Assembly (NCBI RefSeq): GCF_050908235.1
Contig: NZ_CP194340.1
DNA from: Pseudoramibacter alactolyticus
GTDB taxonomy: Bacteria; Bacillota; Clostridia; Eubacteriales; Eubacteriaceae
Length of the DNA: 64,000 nucleotides
Direction: 5' to 3' (one strand)
Part shown: piece after piece, positions 48,981 to 57,845 of the stretch
Layout of the letters: each line of letters begins with the position of its first letter
Numbering within the stretch: position 1 is the first letter of the stretch
The notes under the pieces: generated by a model
What the model was told of the DNA's origin: nothing
Seen by the model: the letters and a program-made list of their open reading frames with translations, nothing else
Database searches by the model: none
Position numbers and translations under genes: made by a program

Positions 48981-49858
48981 TTAGATGTGGTTTATCGTAT
49001 TGCTTATCCTCCACATGCTAAATCCAGCGCTGCGCGAGACTTTTTTATAACTTCTGCTTATAAAATAAAGCTGATCCCGTTTGATCTCTGCGGCACTTTT
49101 GTGATGTTTCCTGCCATCCTGCTCAATGGCCTTGAGCACGGTAAAGAAAACATGCTGTTGCCGAGGCGTCAACCCCGTATTCTTTTCGAACCAGCCGATT
49201 TTTTGTTTTGGTTTGCTTCCTGTTGGCTTTGAAGCGGCGGGTTTGGTTGTTTTTTTCTGCGGCGCGGATTGTCCGGCCCGGCGTCGTTATTTTCTGGTAG
49301 CCCAGAGTGATCACCTGGTCGGCATTGGCCGTCACCGTCTGCCCTTTAGGCGCGCGGTAGCCCCGGATCGCCGGCGGCGTGACGGTAAAGCGCGCGCCCT
49401 TTAGCAGAGACACGGTTCGCGCCTTCCCCAGGGGGTGGCCGCTTTTTCGGTCGACGACTCGGACGGTCAGCCGATATTCCGAGGTGTAGGTATAGGTCAG
49501 GATCTTCTCGTGCCGGCTGGGCTGGACCGCCCGGGTCGCTGTACGCCTGCCACCAGGCCGTGTCCGTCTCAGTCACGGTGCAAAGCAGATCGATCCGGGT
49601 ACCGGCGCAGGTGTCACCCATATGGGTGATGCGCCCCGCGGGCCGGCGGCAGTCAGCAGGTTATTTTCGGTAAAATGGTCGGCCACCACCCGGACATGCA
49701 CCGGGGCGAAGGCATGCACGCCCCGGACATGGGCATCGGGGCGCCGGAGACCGCAACACTGGCACCCTTAGTGCGGCGGCAAAAGCCGCCGGCACGAAAA
49801 ACCCGAAAGCCGCCGCCATCATTCCCAAAGCCAATAGCCATCGTTTGAGTCGCCGCAT
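48981..49858 (-). pseudogene. Decayed secreted protein with a MucBP-like domain
   Basis: ATG 49858, with AAGGAG at good spacing, starts a clear signal peptide (MRRLKRWLLALGMMAAAFGF then VPAAFAA). After it the coding signal hops between frames: GVHAFAPVHVRVVADHFTEN, then MGDTCAGTRIDLLCTVTETD, then a MucBP-like repeat (YTSEYRLTVRVVDRKSGHPL, VTPPAIRGYRAPKGQTVTAN, QVITLGYQ), then a basic tail and LTPRQQHVFFTVLKAIEQDG to the stop at 48981. At least three to four frameshifts are needed, so this is a dead gene for a surface or secreted protein. Confidence 0.65.
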
Positions 49859-50026
49859 CACATTCTCTCCTTCAATTCAACAATCCAATTGGTTTGCCGA
49901 CATGAGCAATCAACCCAGTTTAAGGATTTTGGATGAAAAAGACAAGAAAAAGGTAAAAATAAGCTAAAAAGAGGTAAAATTTTGCAAAAACAGCGGGATG
50001 GCATCCATGCGGGCGATGGCCGGCGC
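49859..50026. other. Intergenic, nothing recognised
   Basis: 168 AT-rich bases between the decayed secreted-protein gene and the ATL gene; no clear terminator, repeat or RNA is seen. Confidence 0.4.
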
Positions 50027-50314
50027 TCACCCTGTCCAACGGCAGGCGCCTACGTCCACCCGACCGTCGGGCAAAAAGGGCACGCCCTCCCGGGCGAGCA
50101 CCGCTCGGCGCAGATCGGCCTGGCCGCCGGCGATTCGGCCGTCGGCGCGCACCACCCGCTGCCAGGGCAGCGCCTCCGGGCAGCGGCGCATGGCAAAACC
50201 CACCGTACGCGCACCGCGGGGCCGGCCGAGCATCGCGGCAAGCTGGCCGTAAGTAGCGACACGGCCCTCAGGAATGCGGGCCACCAGGGCATAAACCTGT
50301 TCGAAAAAAGTCAT
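50027..50314 (-). CDS. Alkyltransferase-like protein (ATL), MGMT DNA-binding domain without the active Cys
   Basis: 95 aa. The fold is the C-terminal domain of O6-alkylguanine-DNA alkyltransferase: IPEGRVATYGQLAAMLGRPRGARTVGFAM. The catalytic PCHR motif is replaced by PWQRVV, so it cannot transfer alkyl groups; ATL proteins bind O6-alkylguanine and recruit nucleotide excision repair. GGAGG precedes the ATG at 50314. Single gene, divergent from the TudS-like gene. Confidence 0.9.
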   Translation of the reverse strand: MTFFEQVYALVARIPEGRVATYGQLAAMLGRPRGARTVGFAMRRCPEALPWQRVVRADGRIAGGQADLRRAVLAREGVPFLPDGRVDVGACRWTG

Positions 50315-50480
50315 GGCGAAACCTCCTCGGGATGTTGTGATAACCTCAGTTTAATCGTCCGCGCGGAGCGATGCAATCGGTTCATGCGCGGGCGGCAGAA
50401 AAATCTTTGCCGGACGGCGGCTTTTCGGTTAAGATAAAAAGCATCACAGGCAAAACGCAAAGCGCATAAGGAGGCAGCTG

Positions 50481-50993
50481 ATGAAGGGGCATAAACCCAA
50501 ATCCTGGCGGGCTCTGCTCGCCGACCCGGCGGAAAAGGTGCTCGTTTCCGCGTGTCTGGCGGGGACGCCCTGCCGCTACGACGGCAAGAGCAACGCCGAC
50601 GCGCGGGTGCAGGCGCTGGCGGCGTCCGGCCGGGCGGTGATCGTCTGCCCGGAGGTGGCCGGCGGGCTTAAGATTCCGCGCATTCCGGCGGAAATAAGGG
50701 TGGCGGGGGGCAAACGGAAAGTGTATAATAAACAAAACCGTGACGTCACCGCGGCATACGAACGCGGCGCGGCCCATGCGGCGGCGCTGGCGCTGGCCTG
50801 CGGCTGCCGGCTGGCGATTTTCAAAGCGCGCAGTCCGGCCTGCGGCTGCGGAACCATTTACGACGGCAGTTTTACCCACCGTCTGACGGCGGGAAACGGC
50901 ATCGCGGCCCAGGCCCTGATGGATGCCGGGGTGATCGTCATCACAGAAGAAACCCTTTGGGCGGATCCGGCGGATGGATCGCCTTTGAGGTAA
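50481..50993 (+). CDS. DUF523 / TudS-type [4Fe-4S] protein
   Basis: 170 aa. The three conserved cysteines of the family are seen in VSACLAGTPCRYDGKSN, VICPEVAGGL and KARSPACGCG. The related TudS enzyme is a [4Fe-4S] thiouracil desulfidase, so a desulfuration role is possible but substrate is not shown. An N-terminal extension of about 18 residues precedes the domain. AAGGAGG precedes ATG 50481; ddl follows after 19 bases, so they may be cotranscribed. Confidence 0.82.
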   Translation: MKGHKPKSWRALLADPAEKVLVSACLAGTPCRYDGKSNADARVQALAASGRAVIVCPEVAGGLKIPRIPAEIRVAGGKRKVYNKQNRDVTAAYERGAAHAAALALACGCRLAIFKARSPACGCGTIYDGSFTHRLTAGNGIAAQALMDAGVIVITEETLWADPADGSPLR

Positions 50994-51012
50994 CCAGGGA
51001 TCAGGAGGCAAT

Positions 51013-52074
51013 ATGGCAGATAAAATCAAGCTCGGGGTCGTTTTCGGCGGGCAGTCCGGCGAGCACGAAGTGGCCCGGGTCTCGGCGTACAATGTTTTGC
51101 AGGCGGTCGATCGGACAAAATACGACGTCACCACCATCGGCATCACTAAGGACGGCCGCTGGCTGATTTATACCGGGGATTGGGACAAGCTGCCCGACGG
51201 CTCCTGGCAGGAAGACACCGGGCATCTGCGGGAGGATTTTTCCCTGCTGACCGATCCGGCGATTCGCGCCATCGATGTGTTCTTCCCGATCATGCACGGC
51301 CCCATGGGCGAAGACGGCACCATCCAGGGCGTCTTCGAGATGATGGGCAAGCCCTATGTGGGCTGCGGCGTGCTGGCCTCGGCGGTCGGGATGGACAAGG
51401 TCGTTTCGAAGATTCTTTTCGAGAAGGCCGGCATTCCCGTGGTGCCCTACCGCGCGTTTCACGCCGCCGACTGGCAGCGGGATCAGGCGGTGCAGATTAC
51501 CTCGGCGGAAACGCTGGGCTATCCGCTATTCATCAAGCCGGTGAATATGGGGTCGTCCGTGGGCATCACCAAGGCCCACGATCGGGCGGAACTGATCGCC
51601 GGAGTTCATCAGGCGCTGAATTACGACAGCAAAATTTTAGTCGAAACCTTTATCGACGCCCGGGAGATCGAATGTGCAGTACTCGAAGAACAGGGTCATA
51701 TTCAGACGACGCTGCCCGGCGAAGTGGTGGCCAGCAAGGAATTTTATGACTACGAGGCCAAATACGCCGACGATCAGGATTCGAAAATCGAGATTCCGGC
51801 GCAAATCGACGACGCGACCACGGCGCAGATCCGCGATTTTGCGGCGAAGGCCTTTGCGGCGATCGACGGCTCCGGTTTGTCCCGGGTCGATTTCTTTGTG
51901 GATAACCGGGACGGCCGGCTTTACATCAACGAAGTGAACACGCTGCCCGGCTTCACGGATATCAGCATGTACCCGATGATGTGGCAGCATATGGGTGTGA
52001 GCTATGCCGAGCTGGTGGAACGGCTCATCGCGACGGCCGCCCGCAAGAAGGTGACGGATTACACGCGGGTGTAG
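51013..52074 (+). CDS. ddl: D-alanine-D-alanine ligase
   Basis: ATP-grasp enzyme making D-Ala-D-Ala for peptidoglycan. 353 aa. Signatures: VVFGGQSGEHEVARVSA, FPIMHGPMGEDGTIQG (P-rich N-terminal site), VKPVNMGSSVGITKA-type ATP loop, and YINEVNTLPGFTDISMYP at the metal site. AGGAGG precedes ATG 51013. It heads a ddl-ywiB-argS run with short gaps. Confidence 0.95.
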   Translation: MADKIKLGVVFGGQSGEHEVARVSAYNVLQAVDRTKYDVTTIGITKDGRWLIYTGDWDKLPDGSWQEDTGHLREDFSLLTDPAIRAIDVFFPIMHGPMGEDGTIQGVFEMMGKPYVGCGVLASAVGMDKVVSKILFEKAGIPVVPYRAFHAADWQRDQAVQITSAETLGYPLFIKPVNMGSSVGITKAHDRAELIAGVHQALNYDSKILVETFIDAREIECAVLEEQGHIQTTLPGEVVASKEFYDYEAKYADDQDSKIEIPAQIDDATTAQIRDFAAKAFAAIDGSGLSRVDFFVDNRDGRLYINEVNTLPGFTDISMYPMMWQHMGVSYAELVERLIATAARKKVTDYTRV

Positions 52075-52093
52075 TGCGCGGAAAGGAAAGGCC

Positions 52094-52549
52094 ATGACAG
52101 AAACATTGGAAAATCATCCGGGCGAAAAGCAGGTCTGGCTGTCGATCGTCAGCGAGGTAACGGCGCAGGGCGATACCGACCGCACCGAATTTGTGACCGA
52201 GGGCGCCTTTTACCGCGAGAGCGACGCCGAATGCCTGAGCTATCGGGAGACGGAGGTCTCCGGGATGTCCGGCACGACGACGACGGTCCGCCTCGAACCG
52301 GATAAGGTTTCGGTGATTCGCCTGGGCAGTGTCAACGCGCTGATGGAATTTGAAAAGGGCAAGCGCTGTGTCGCGATGTACACCACGCCCTTCGGCGATG
52401 TGCCGCTGTCGATTCAGACTCGGGCGATCACCGTCGATCGAAACGAAGCGAACGAGCCGGTGCAGATCCATCTGGATTATGTCATCGGCGTGGAAGGCAA
52501 AACGAATAGCGTCAATACCATGACGATTGAAGTCCGGGACAGAAAATGA
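52094..52549 (+). CDS. YwiB-like DUF1934 protein
   Basis: 151 aa, predicted beta-barrel (calycin-like). Landmarks: YRESDAECLSYRETE, VSVIRLGSVNALMEFEKGKR, and MYTTPFGDVPLSIQTRAI. Its position immediately before argS is the same as ywiB-argS in Bacillus, which supports orthology. Function unknown. Ribosome site GGAAAGG. Confidence 0.88.
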   Translation: MTETLENHPGEKQVWLSIVSEVTAQGDTDRTEFVTEGAFYRESDAECLSYRETEVSGMSGTTTTVRLEPDKVSVIRLGSVNALMEFEKGKRCVAMYTTPFGDVPLSIQTRAITVDRNEANEPVQIHLDYVIGVEGKTNSVNTMTIEVRDRK

Positions 52550-52579
52550 CCCGGACTTTTTACGGAAGCGGAGGAGAAC

Positions 52580-54271
52580 ATGTATATCAGAGAGCAACTG
52601 GAAAACGGTTTGAAGGCCGCCGTCGAAAAAGCGGTGAACGCCGCGGTAGCAGATGGCGCCTTTTCGATCGAACATTTGCCGGCCATCCAGCTGGAGGTTC
52701 CCCGGGAAGCGCAGTTCGGGGACTATGCCACCAACGTAGCGATGCAGCTGCCGGGACAGGCCCATATGGCGCCCCGGGCGATTGCCGAAGCCATCGTCGG
52801 TCATTTTGACGCGGCGGCCGCTTATGTGCAAGATGTGACCATCGCCGGTCCGGGCTTCATCAATTTCGCCCTGGATCCGACCTGGCACTACGAGGTGATC
52901 GGCGAGATTGAAGCGAAGGGCGCGGATTACGGCCGCACGACGGGCAACGCCGGCAAAACCTACAACCTCGAATTCGTTTCAGCCAATCCGACGGGGCCGA
53001 TGCACATGGGCAACGCCCGGGGCGGGGCCATCGGCGATGTGCTGGCCGAGATCGCGGCCTGGACGGGCTACGACGTGACCCGGGAATTTTATGTGAATGA
53101 TGCGGGCAATCAGATCGCAAAATTCGGCGACTCGCTGGACGCGCGCTTTCGCCAGCTCCTCGGGGAGGACATTCCCTTCCCGGAAGACGGCTATCAGGGG
53201 GCGGATATCCGCGCGCACATGGAGGAATACATCGCGGAAAACGGCGGAAAAGCCGCGGTCCGCCCGCTCCTCGATCGGACGCCGGAGACGCGCAAGGCCC
53301 TTTTTGTGGATTACGCGCTGAAGAAAAACCTCAGGCAGATGCACGCCGATATGGAAAGCTACGGCGTGGATTACGACGTGTGGTTCTCCGAGCAGAGCAT
53401 GTACGACGATGGGGAAATTGAACGGGCGCTGAAACTCCTGAAGGACAAAGGCGCGACCTACGACAAGGAGGGCGCCACTTGGTTTAAAACCACGGACTAC
53501 GGCTGCGAAAAGGACGACGTGCTCATCCGGCAGAACGGCCTGCCCACCTATTTTATGGGGGACATCGCCTACCACCTGAACAAACTTTTGACCCGGGGCT
53601 TCGACCGGGCGGTCAACGTTTGGGGGGCGGATCACCACGGGCACATCGCGAGACTCAAGGCGGCGATCGCCGCGGCGGGGGTGGACGCGAGCCGGCTGGA
53701 AATCGTGACGATGCAGCTGGTGCGCCTGATCCGCGACGGGGAGCCGGTACGCATGTCCAAGCGGCAGGGCAAGGCCATCGGCCTCACGGAGCTGCTCGAC
53801 ATGGTGGGCATCGACGCGGCCCGGGTGTTCTTCAACCTGCGTTCGCCGGACAGCCACTTCGATTTCGATCTGGATCTGGCAATCAGGCAGTCCAACGACA
53901 ACCCGGTGTTTTATGTGCAGTACGCCCACGCGCGGATCGCAAGCATCCTGCGCCAGCTGGGCGGCGATGTGGATCTGGCGGCGCCGGCCAAACTGGAACT
54001 GCTGACCAACCCCAAGGAGCTGGAGCTGCTTTCGGTCCTCTCCGACTTCCCGGAAACCATCGTGGCAGCGGAGCATAAAATGGATCCGAGCCGCATGGTG
54101 CACTACGCCCAGCGGCTTGCCTCGGCCTTTCACACCTTTTATAACGAATGCCGGGTGCGGGTGGATGACGCGGACCTGATGCATGCCCGCCTCAAGCTCA
54201 TTCTGGCCTGCCGGCAGGTGCTCGAAAACGTGCTGGGAATTCTGGGCGTCGACGCGCCGGAAGCCATGTAA
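52580..54271 (+). CDS. argS: Arginyl-tRNA synthetase
   Basis: Class I synthetase, 563 aa. N-terminal Add-1 domain (residues ~1-110), HIGH-type motif SANPTGPMHMGNARGG, KMSKS-type motif VRMSKRQGKAIGL, and the anticodon-binding alpha-helical domain beginning NPVFYVQYAHARIASI. C-terminal DALRG-equivalent region is normal. GGAGG precedes the ATG. Confidence 0.96.
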   Translation: MYIREQLENGLKAAVEKAVNAAVADGAFSIEHLPAIQLEVPREAQFGDYATNVAMQLPGQAHMAPRAIAEAIVGHFDAAAAYVQDVTIAGPGFINFALDPTWHYEVIGEIEAKGADYGRTTGNAGKTYNLEFVSANPTGPMHMGNARGGAIGDVLAEIAAWTGYDVTREFYVNDAGNQIAKFGDSLDARFRQLLGEDIPFPEDGYQGADIRAHMEEYIAENGGKAAVRPLLDRTPETRKALFVDYALKKNLRQMHADMESYGVDYDVWFSEQSMYDDGEIERALKLLKDKGATYDKEGATWFKTTDYGCEKDDVLIRQNGLPTYFMGDIAYHLNKLLTRGFDRAVNVWGADHHGHIARLKAAIAAAGVDASRLEIVTMQLVRLIRDGEPVRMSKRQGKAIGLTELLDMVGIDAARVFFNLRSPDSHFDFDLDLAIRQSNDNPVFYVQYAHARIASILRQLGGDVDLAAPAKLELLTNPKELELLSVLSDFPETIVAAEHKMDPSRMVHYAQRLASAFHTFYNECRVRVDDADLMHARLKLILACRQVLENVLGILGVDAPEAM

Positions 54272-54284
54272 TCAAAATAATCCA

Positions 54285-54313
54285 AGAAGACGCCTGCGGG
54301 CGTTTTCTTTTTT
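54285..54313 (+). terminator. Terminator of argS
   Basis: AGAAGACGCC, TGCG loop, GGCGTTTTCT, followed by T-run. Confidence 0.8.
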
Positions 54314-54349
54314 GCGGGCGTATCGGCGAAAATAAATGGTTAGATCGGG

Positions 54350-54378
54350 TTGACTTATGGGGCGGAATCCCGTACAAT
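54350..54378 (+). promoter_or_regulatory. Promoter of the MntR-like gene
   Basis: TTGACT (54350-54355), 17 bases, TACAAT (54373-54378). Confidence 0.78.
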
Positions 54379-54380
54379 GG

Positions 54381-54397
54381 TGTTAGTTAGAGTTAAC
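54381..54397. promoter_or_regulatory. DtxR/MntR-like box at the transcription start
   Basis: TGTTAGTTAGAGTTAAC immediately after the -10 resembles DtxR-family sites built from TTAGNTTAG and TTAAC arms. Position suggests autoregulation. Confidence 0.5.
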
Positions 54398-54446
54398 GGC
54401 GATCAGCCATCGCGCGGTGCAAAATCACGAAGGGAGAAGCGAAAGC

Positions 54447-54824
54447 ATGACGTTGGGCAAATCAAAAGAGGATTATCTCGAGGCGGTTTTGATGATTGCC
54501 GAAAAGAAGGGGCCGGGTCAGGCGGTGCATTCCATCGATATCGCCCGGCAGCTGCATTTTTCCAAGGCGTCGGTCAGCCATGCGGTGAAGACGCTGCGGG
54601 AGCAGGGATTTTTGCTGATGGACGACGACGGCTCCCTGCATTTGACGGAAACGGGCATGACCATCGCCCAGAATGTGTATGAGCGGCATCGCTTTTTAAC
54701 CAAACATCTGGTCTCGCTCGGTGTGGCGCCGGAGCAGGCCGAACACGACGCCTGCGAGATGGAGCATGTGATCAGCGAGGAAACCTTCGAAAAATTAAAA
54801 GCCGAGTATCAAAGCGAGCTTTAA
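54447..54824 (+). CDS. MntR/DtxR-family metal-dependent regulator
   Basis: 125 aa. Winged helix (KEDYLEAVLMIAEKK, DIARQLHFSKASVSHAVKTL) and metal-binding dimer domain with ERHRFLTKHLVSLGV, CEMEHVISEETFEKL; the Glu/His/Cys pattern matches DtxR-type primary sites. No SH3-like third domain, as in MntR. ATG 54447 follows GGGAG. No manganese or iron transporter is adjacent. Confidence 0.88.
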   Translation: MTLGKSKEDYLEAVLMIAEKKGPGQAVHSIDIARQLHFSKASVSHAVKTLREQGFLLMDDDGSLHLTETGMTIAQNVYERHRFLTKHLVSLGVAPEQAEHDACEMEHVISEETFEKLKAEYQSEL

Positions 54825-54833
54825 ATCCAAATG

Positions 54834-54878
54834 AAAAACGCCGTCCAGCGATAGATCTATCGCTGAACGGCGTTTTTT
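54834..54878. terminator. Long bidirectional terminator
   Basis: AACGCCGT and ACGGCGTT arms enclose CAGCGATAGATCTATCGCTG, giving an almost fully paired stem of about 18 bases between convergent genes. Confidence 0.88.
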
Positions 54879-54888
54879 AACGGAAAAA

Positions 54889-55731
54889 TCAGGCATCGGC
54901 TGCATCCCCGGCGAGGGCGAACATCCGGCGAACCAAGGCCACGGTGTGAACAATGGCCAGAGGCAAAAATTCCGGATAAGAAACGCCGGGCGCGTCCTCG
55001 TCGGCATTGTCTGAAATGGCCCGGACGATCAGGAAGGGCACGGCGTTGAGCGTGGCCGCATGGGCCACGGCAGCGCCTTCCATCTCGACCGCGCAGGGAT
55101 CAAAAGTCGCCTGAATCGCATCGGCGCGCGCGCCGCCGGCGATGAATTGATCGCCGGAGACGATCCGTCCGGTGAAAAGCCTGGCGCCGTCCATCTCGGC
55201 CGTTTCAGCATCAAAAGCGCGGGTGGCCAGATCGATGAGACCGGGGTCTGCCCGGAAGGCGGATACGGCCAGATCGGGGATTTCCCCAGGGGCGAAGCCG
55301 CGCGCCGTGACGTCCACGTCGTGCTGAACCGCGTCGGTGGAAAGGACGAGATCCCCCTGGCGAACCCCGGGGCGGGTGGTGCCGGCGACGCCGATATTAA
55401 TCAGATAGGTAATGGGGAAATGGGAGCACAGCGCCTGGGCACAGATGGCCGCGTTGACCTTGCCGACGCCGCACTGCACCAGCACGGCGCGCTGTCCCCA
55501 GAGAACGCCTTCATAAAAAACCAGCCCGGAAAAATGAGTGGTCTTCGCGATGTCCATGGCCTCGCGGAAGGGCGCGGTTTCTTCTTCCATGGGGCAGATC
55601 AGTCCGAAAACAGGCTGCGCATGGGTCGGGCGAACCGCCTTGCGAACGCCCTTGGCGATGCCGTAGCCCGCGCCGATGGCGGCGCCGGCGGCCAGGGCAA
55701 CCCCGCCGATTATTTTTTTGGTATGGCTCAT
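54889..55731 (-). CDS. Second MTA/SAH-type nucleosidase paralogue, with N-terminal membrane anchor
   Basis: 280 aa. Residues ~5-30 are hydrophobic and Gly/Ala-rich (GGVALAAGAAIGAGYG), likely a signal anchor, followed by a PNP/UDP nucleosidase domain: LICPMEEETAPF, QCGVGKVNAAICAQAL, INIGVAGTT, AVEMEGAAVAHAA and AISDNADED with the catalytic Glu and Asp. It resembles the mtnN at 4463-5158 but adds the anchor and lacks other operon genes. AAGGAG precedes ATG 55731. Which nucleoside it cleaves is unknown. Confidence 0.85.
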   Translation of the reverse strand: MSHTKKIIGGVALAAGAAIGAGYGIAKGVRKAVRPTHAQPVFGLICPMEEETAPFREAMDIAKTTHFSGLVFYEGVLWGQRAVLVQCGVGKVNAAICAQALCSHFPITYLINIGVAGTTRPGVRQGDLVLSTDAVQHDVDVTARGFAPGEIPDLAVSAFRADPGLIDLATRAFDAETAEMDGARLFTGRIVSGDQFIAGGARADAIQATFDPCAVEMEGAAVAHAATLNAVPFLIVRAISDNADEDAPGVSYPEFLPLAIVHTVALVRRMFALAGDAADA

Positions 55732-55820
55732 AAGGATCTCCTTTGAATTATTTTACGGATTATTGTAACATGAAAGATCGAATGAAAAACAAAACGAAAG
55801 CAAAATCAGAAAAACACATC

Positions 55821-55845
55821 AAAAAACAGAGGCCGGGCCTCTGTT
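55821..55845 (-). terminator. Terminator of the flavin reductase-like gene
   Basis: On the minus strand AACAGAGGCC-CGGCCTCTGTT, then six T. Confidence 0.85.
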
Positions 55846-55858
55846 CGGATGTTCGGGT

Positions 55859-56554
55859 TTAATAGCCCATGAAGTTGTCGACGACGATCTGATCTTCGGC
55901 GACGCCGAGACCCGTCAGGGTGGCGGTGAAGGCCTTGTTCATCCCCGGGGAGCCGGCGATGAGATATTCGGCGTCGTTGCCGACGGTTTTGGCGAAAGTA
56001 TTGACCCGTTCGGTGAATTCGTCGCGGTCGGAAATCAGATGCAGCTCGAGATTGGGCATGGCGGATTCGACCTTCTTCCAGAAATCGCCGTAGCAGAATT
56101 CGCCGCGGTCGTCGGAATAGAACACGGTGATTTTGTGGTCCGAATCGGCATTCTGAACGGCGGCGTGGGCAAGCAGAGAACGGATCGGCGTGATGCCGAT
56201 GCCCCCGGCGATGACCAGAGACTGCGGATGATTGCGGTGGAAAGCGAAGCTGCCCTTGGGGTTGGCGACGAGCATGGGATCGCCCGCCTTCAGTTGGTGA
56301 AGCAGGACGTCTTTGAAACTGGAATGGGGATCGGCGATGCGCGTGGTGAACATCAAGAAGCCGTCTTCCGGCGCCGAGGCGATGGTGAAGATGCGGGAAG
56401 GTCGGTCGTCTTCCGCAACGTCATAGCCCGAGAGTTTCCAGAGGGCGTGCTGGCCGGCCTGCCAGGTGTAGCCTTCGGGGATGCGCATGAAAAAGCTGTA
56501 TGAATCGCTGGTTTCCTGAGCGATCTTGGTAACGGTTGTTTCGTAAAGTTGCAT
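55859..56554 (-). CDS. Ferredoxin-NADP reductase-like FAD/NAD(P) oxidoreductase
   Basis: 231 aa. N-terminal FAD barrel with SRIFTIASAPED (the RxYS-like FAD motif), NAD(P) half with VIAGGIGITPIRSLL, and a C-terminal LIAGSPGMNKAFTATL. No 2Fe-2S domain is present. It would pass electrons between NAD(P)H and an unidentified partner. AAGGAG precedes ATG 56554. Single gene. Confidence 0.88.
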   Translation of the reverse strand: MQLYETTVTKIAQETSDSYSFFMRIPEGYTWQAGQHALWKLSGYDVAEDDRPSRIFTIASAPEDGFLMFTTRIADPHSSFKDVLLHQLKAGDPMLVANPKGSFAFHRNHPQSLVIAGGIGITPIRSLLAHAAVQNADSDHKITVFYSDDRGEFCYGDFWKKVESAMPNLELHLISDRDEFTERVNTFAKTVGNDAEYLIAGSPGMNKAFTATLTGLGVAEDQIVVDNFMGY

Positions 56555-56850
56555 GATTCTCTCCTTATTTTTGAATGCATTGATGCAAAATATGAAATTG
56601 ATTATTTTCTATTATACGCCAAAAGCATCTAAATTAAAATCATTTAAAAAAAGATTGGCAAAAAATAAAGAATCGGCGCATTGAAAGCGGGAACGGTCAG
56701 ACAAAAGGTTGGGATTTCCCGGGGCCTTGTGATAAAATAGAAAAACAAATTGACCGACAGATGCCCGGAGCGTCCGCAGGCAGCAGACGGACCGGCGCAT
56801 TGAGAGCGAATCGATTCAATCAAGCATCAAGCTCAGAAAGGAGCATCAGG

Positions 56851-57813
56851 ATGGAAGATTTACGCTTTGCGATTCTCATCGACGGCGACAATATTTCGGC
56901 GCGCTACATCGCCGGCATTCTGGATGAGATGACCAGTTATGGCGTGGCAACCTATAAACGGATTTACGGCGATTGGACCAGCACAGGCGCGAACAAGTGG
57001 AAGGAGCAGCTGCTCTCCAAATCGATTACGCCGATTCAGCAATTTGCCAATGTCAGCGGGAAGAACGCCACCGACTCGGCGCTGATCATCGACGCGATGG
57101 ATATTCTTTACGGCGGGATGGTGGACGGCTTTTGTATCGTCTCCAGCGATTCGGATTTTACCCGGCTGGCCAGCCGCCTGCGGGAGTCGGGGATGATGGT
57201 GATCGGCATGGGCGAGGACAAAACCCCGGATTCCTTCCGCAACGCCTGCACGAAATTCATCAGCCTGGAAAATATCCTCGATTCCTACGAACAGGATATC
57301 GACCAGGACAGCGACGGCGAAGCGGAGACGCCGCGGCACAAACAGAAAAAGACGGCCCGCACCTCCCGAAAGACCATCGAGAACACAGTGGTCGGCATCA
57401 TCACCGAGAACGAGAACAACGGCAAGGCCACCGGTCTCGGCGAGGTCGGCAGCCGCCTGAACAACAAATATCCGGATTTCGACGTGCGCAATTACGGCTA
57501 CAGCCTGCTCTCGAAATTTCTGGAGGAATCCTCCCGTTTTACCGTGGGGCGGCAGGGCCGGATGCAGACGGTTCGCCTGACCTCGTCCAGCGACTCGGGA
57601 AGCGAGATCGAGCAATTCATCGTCCGCAAGGTGCGGGACGCTGGAAAGAACGGCATCGAGTTGGGCTATTTGGGCAATCTGGTGCATACCGCTTTTCCGG
57701 GATTTCGCTGGAAGGACGAGGGCTACGCGAAGTTTTCCAAATATGTGCAGCATATCGCGGGCATTCGCATCTGCGAATTTGGCGAGAGCGTCAGCCGGGC
57801 GCTGCTGAAATAA
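56851..57813 (+). CDS. NYN-domain RNase with two OST-HTH/LOTUS domains
   Basis: 320 aa. Residues 1-150: LabA-like NYN (PIN-fold) nuclease with acidic active-site residues in ILIDGDNISARY, KNATDSALIIDAMD and IVSSDSDFTRLASRLRE. A charged Lys-rich linker (~155-185) leads to two OST-HTH domains, ~190-250 (GEVGSRLNNKYPDFDVRNYG) and ~258-320 (LGYLGNLVHTAFPGFRWKDE), that bind RNA. Likely an RNA-processing or decay enzyme. AAAGGAG precedes ATG 56851. yjbQ and yhaM follow at short spacing. Confidence 0.9.
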   Translation: MEDLRFAILIDGDNISARYIAGILDEMTSYGVATYKRIYGDWTSTGANKWKEQLLSKSITPIQQFANVSGKNATDSALIIDAMDILYGGMVDGFCIVSSDSDFTRLASRLRESGMMVIGMGEDKTPDSFRNACTKFISLENILDSYEQDIDQDSDGEAETPRHKQKKTARTSRKTIENTVVGIITENENNGKATGLGEVGSRLNNKYPDFDVRNYGYSLLSKFLEESSRFTVGRQGRMQTVRLTSSSDSGSEIEQFIVRKVRDAGKNGIELGYLGNLVHTAFPGFRWKDEGYAKFSKYVQHIAGIRICEFGESVSRALLK

Positions 57814-57845
57814 TCGGAGCAATTTAACAAATCGAGGAGGGAAAA

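Noticed and set aside
52979..54184. 401-codon minus-strand frame
   Set aside because: Shadow of argS; no recognisable domain.
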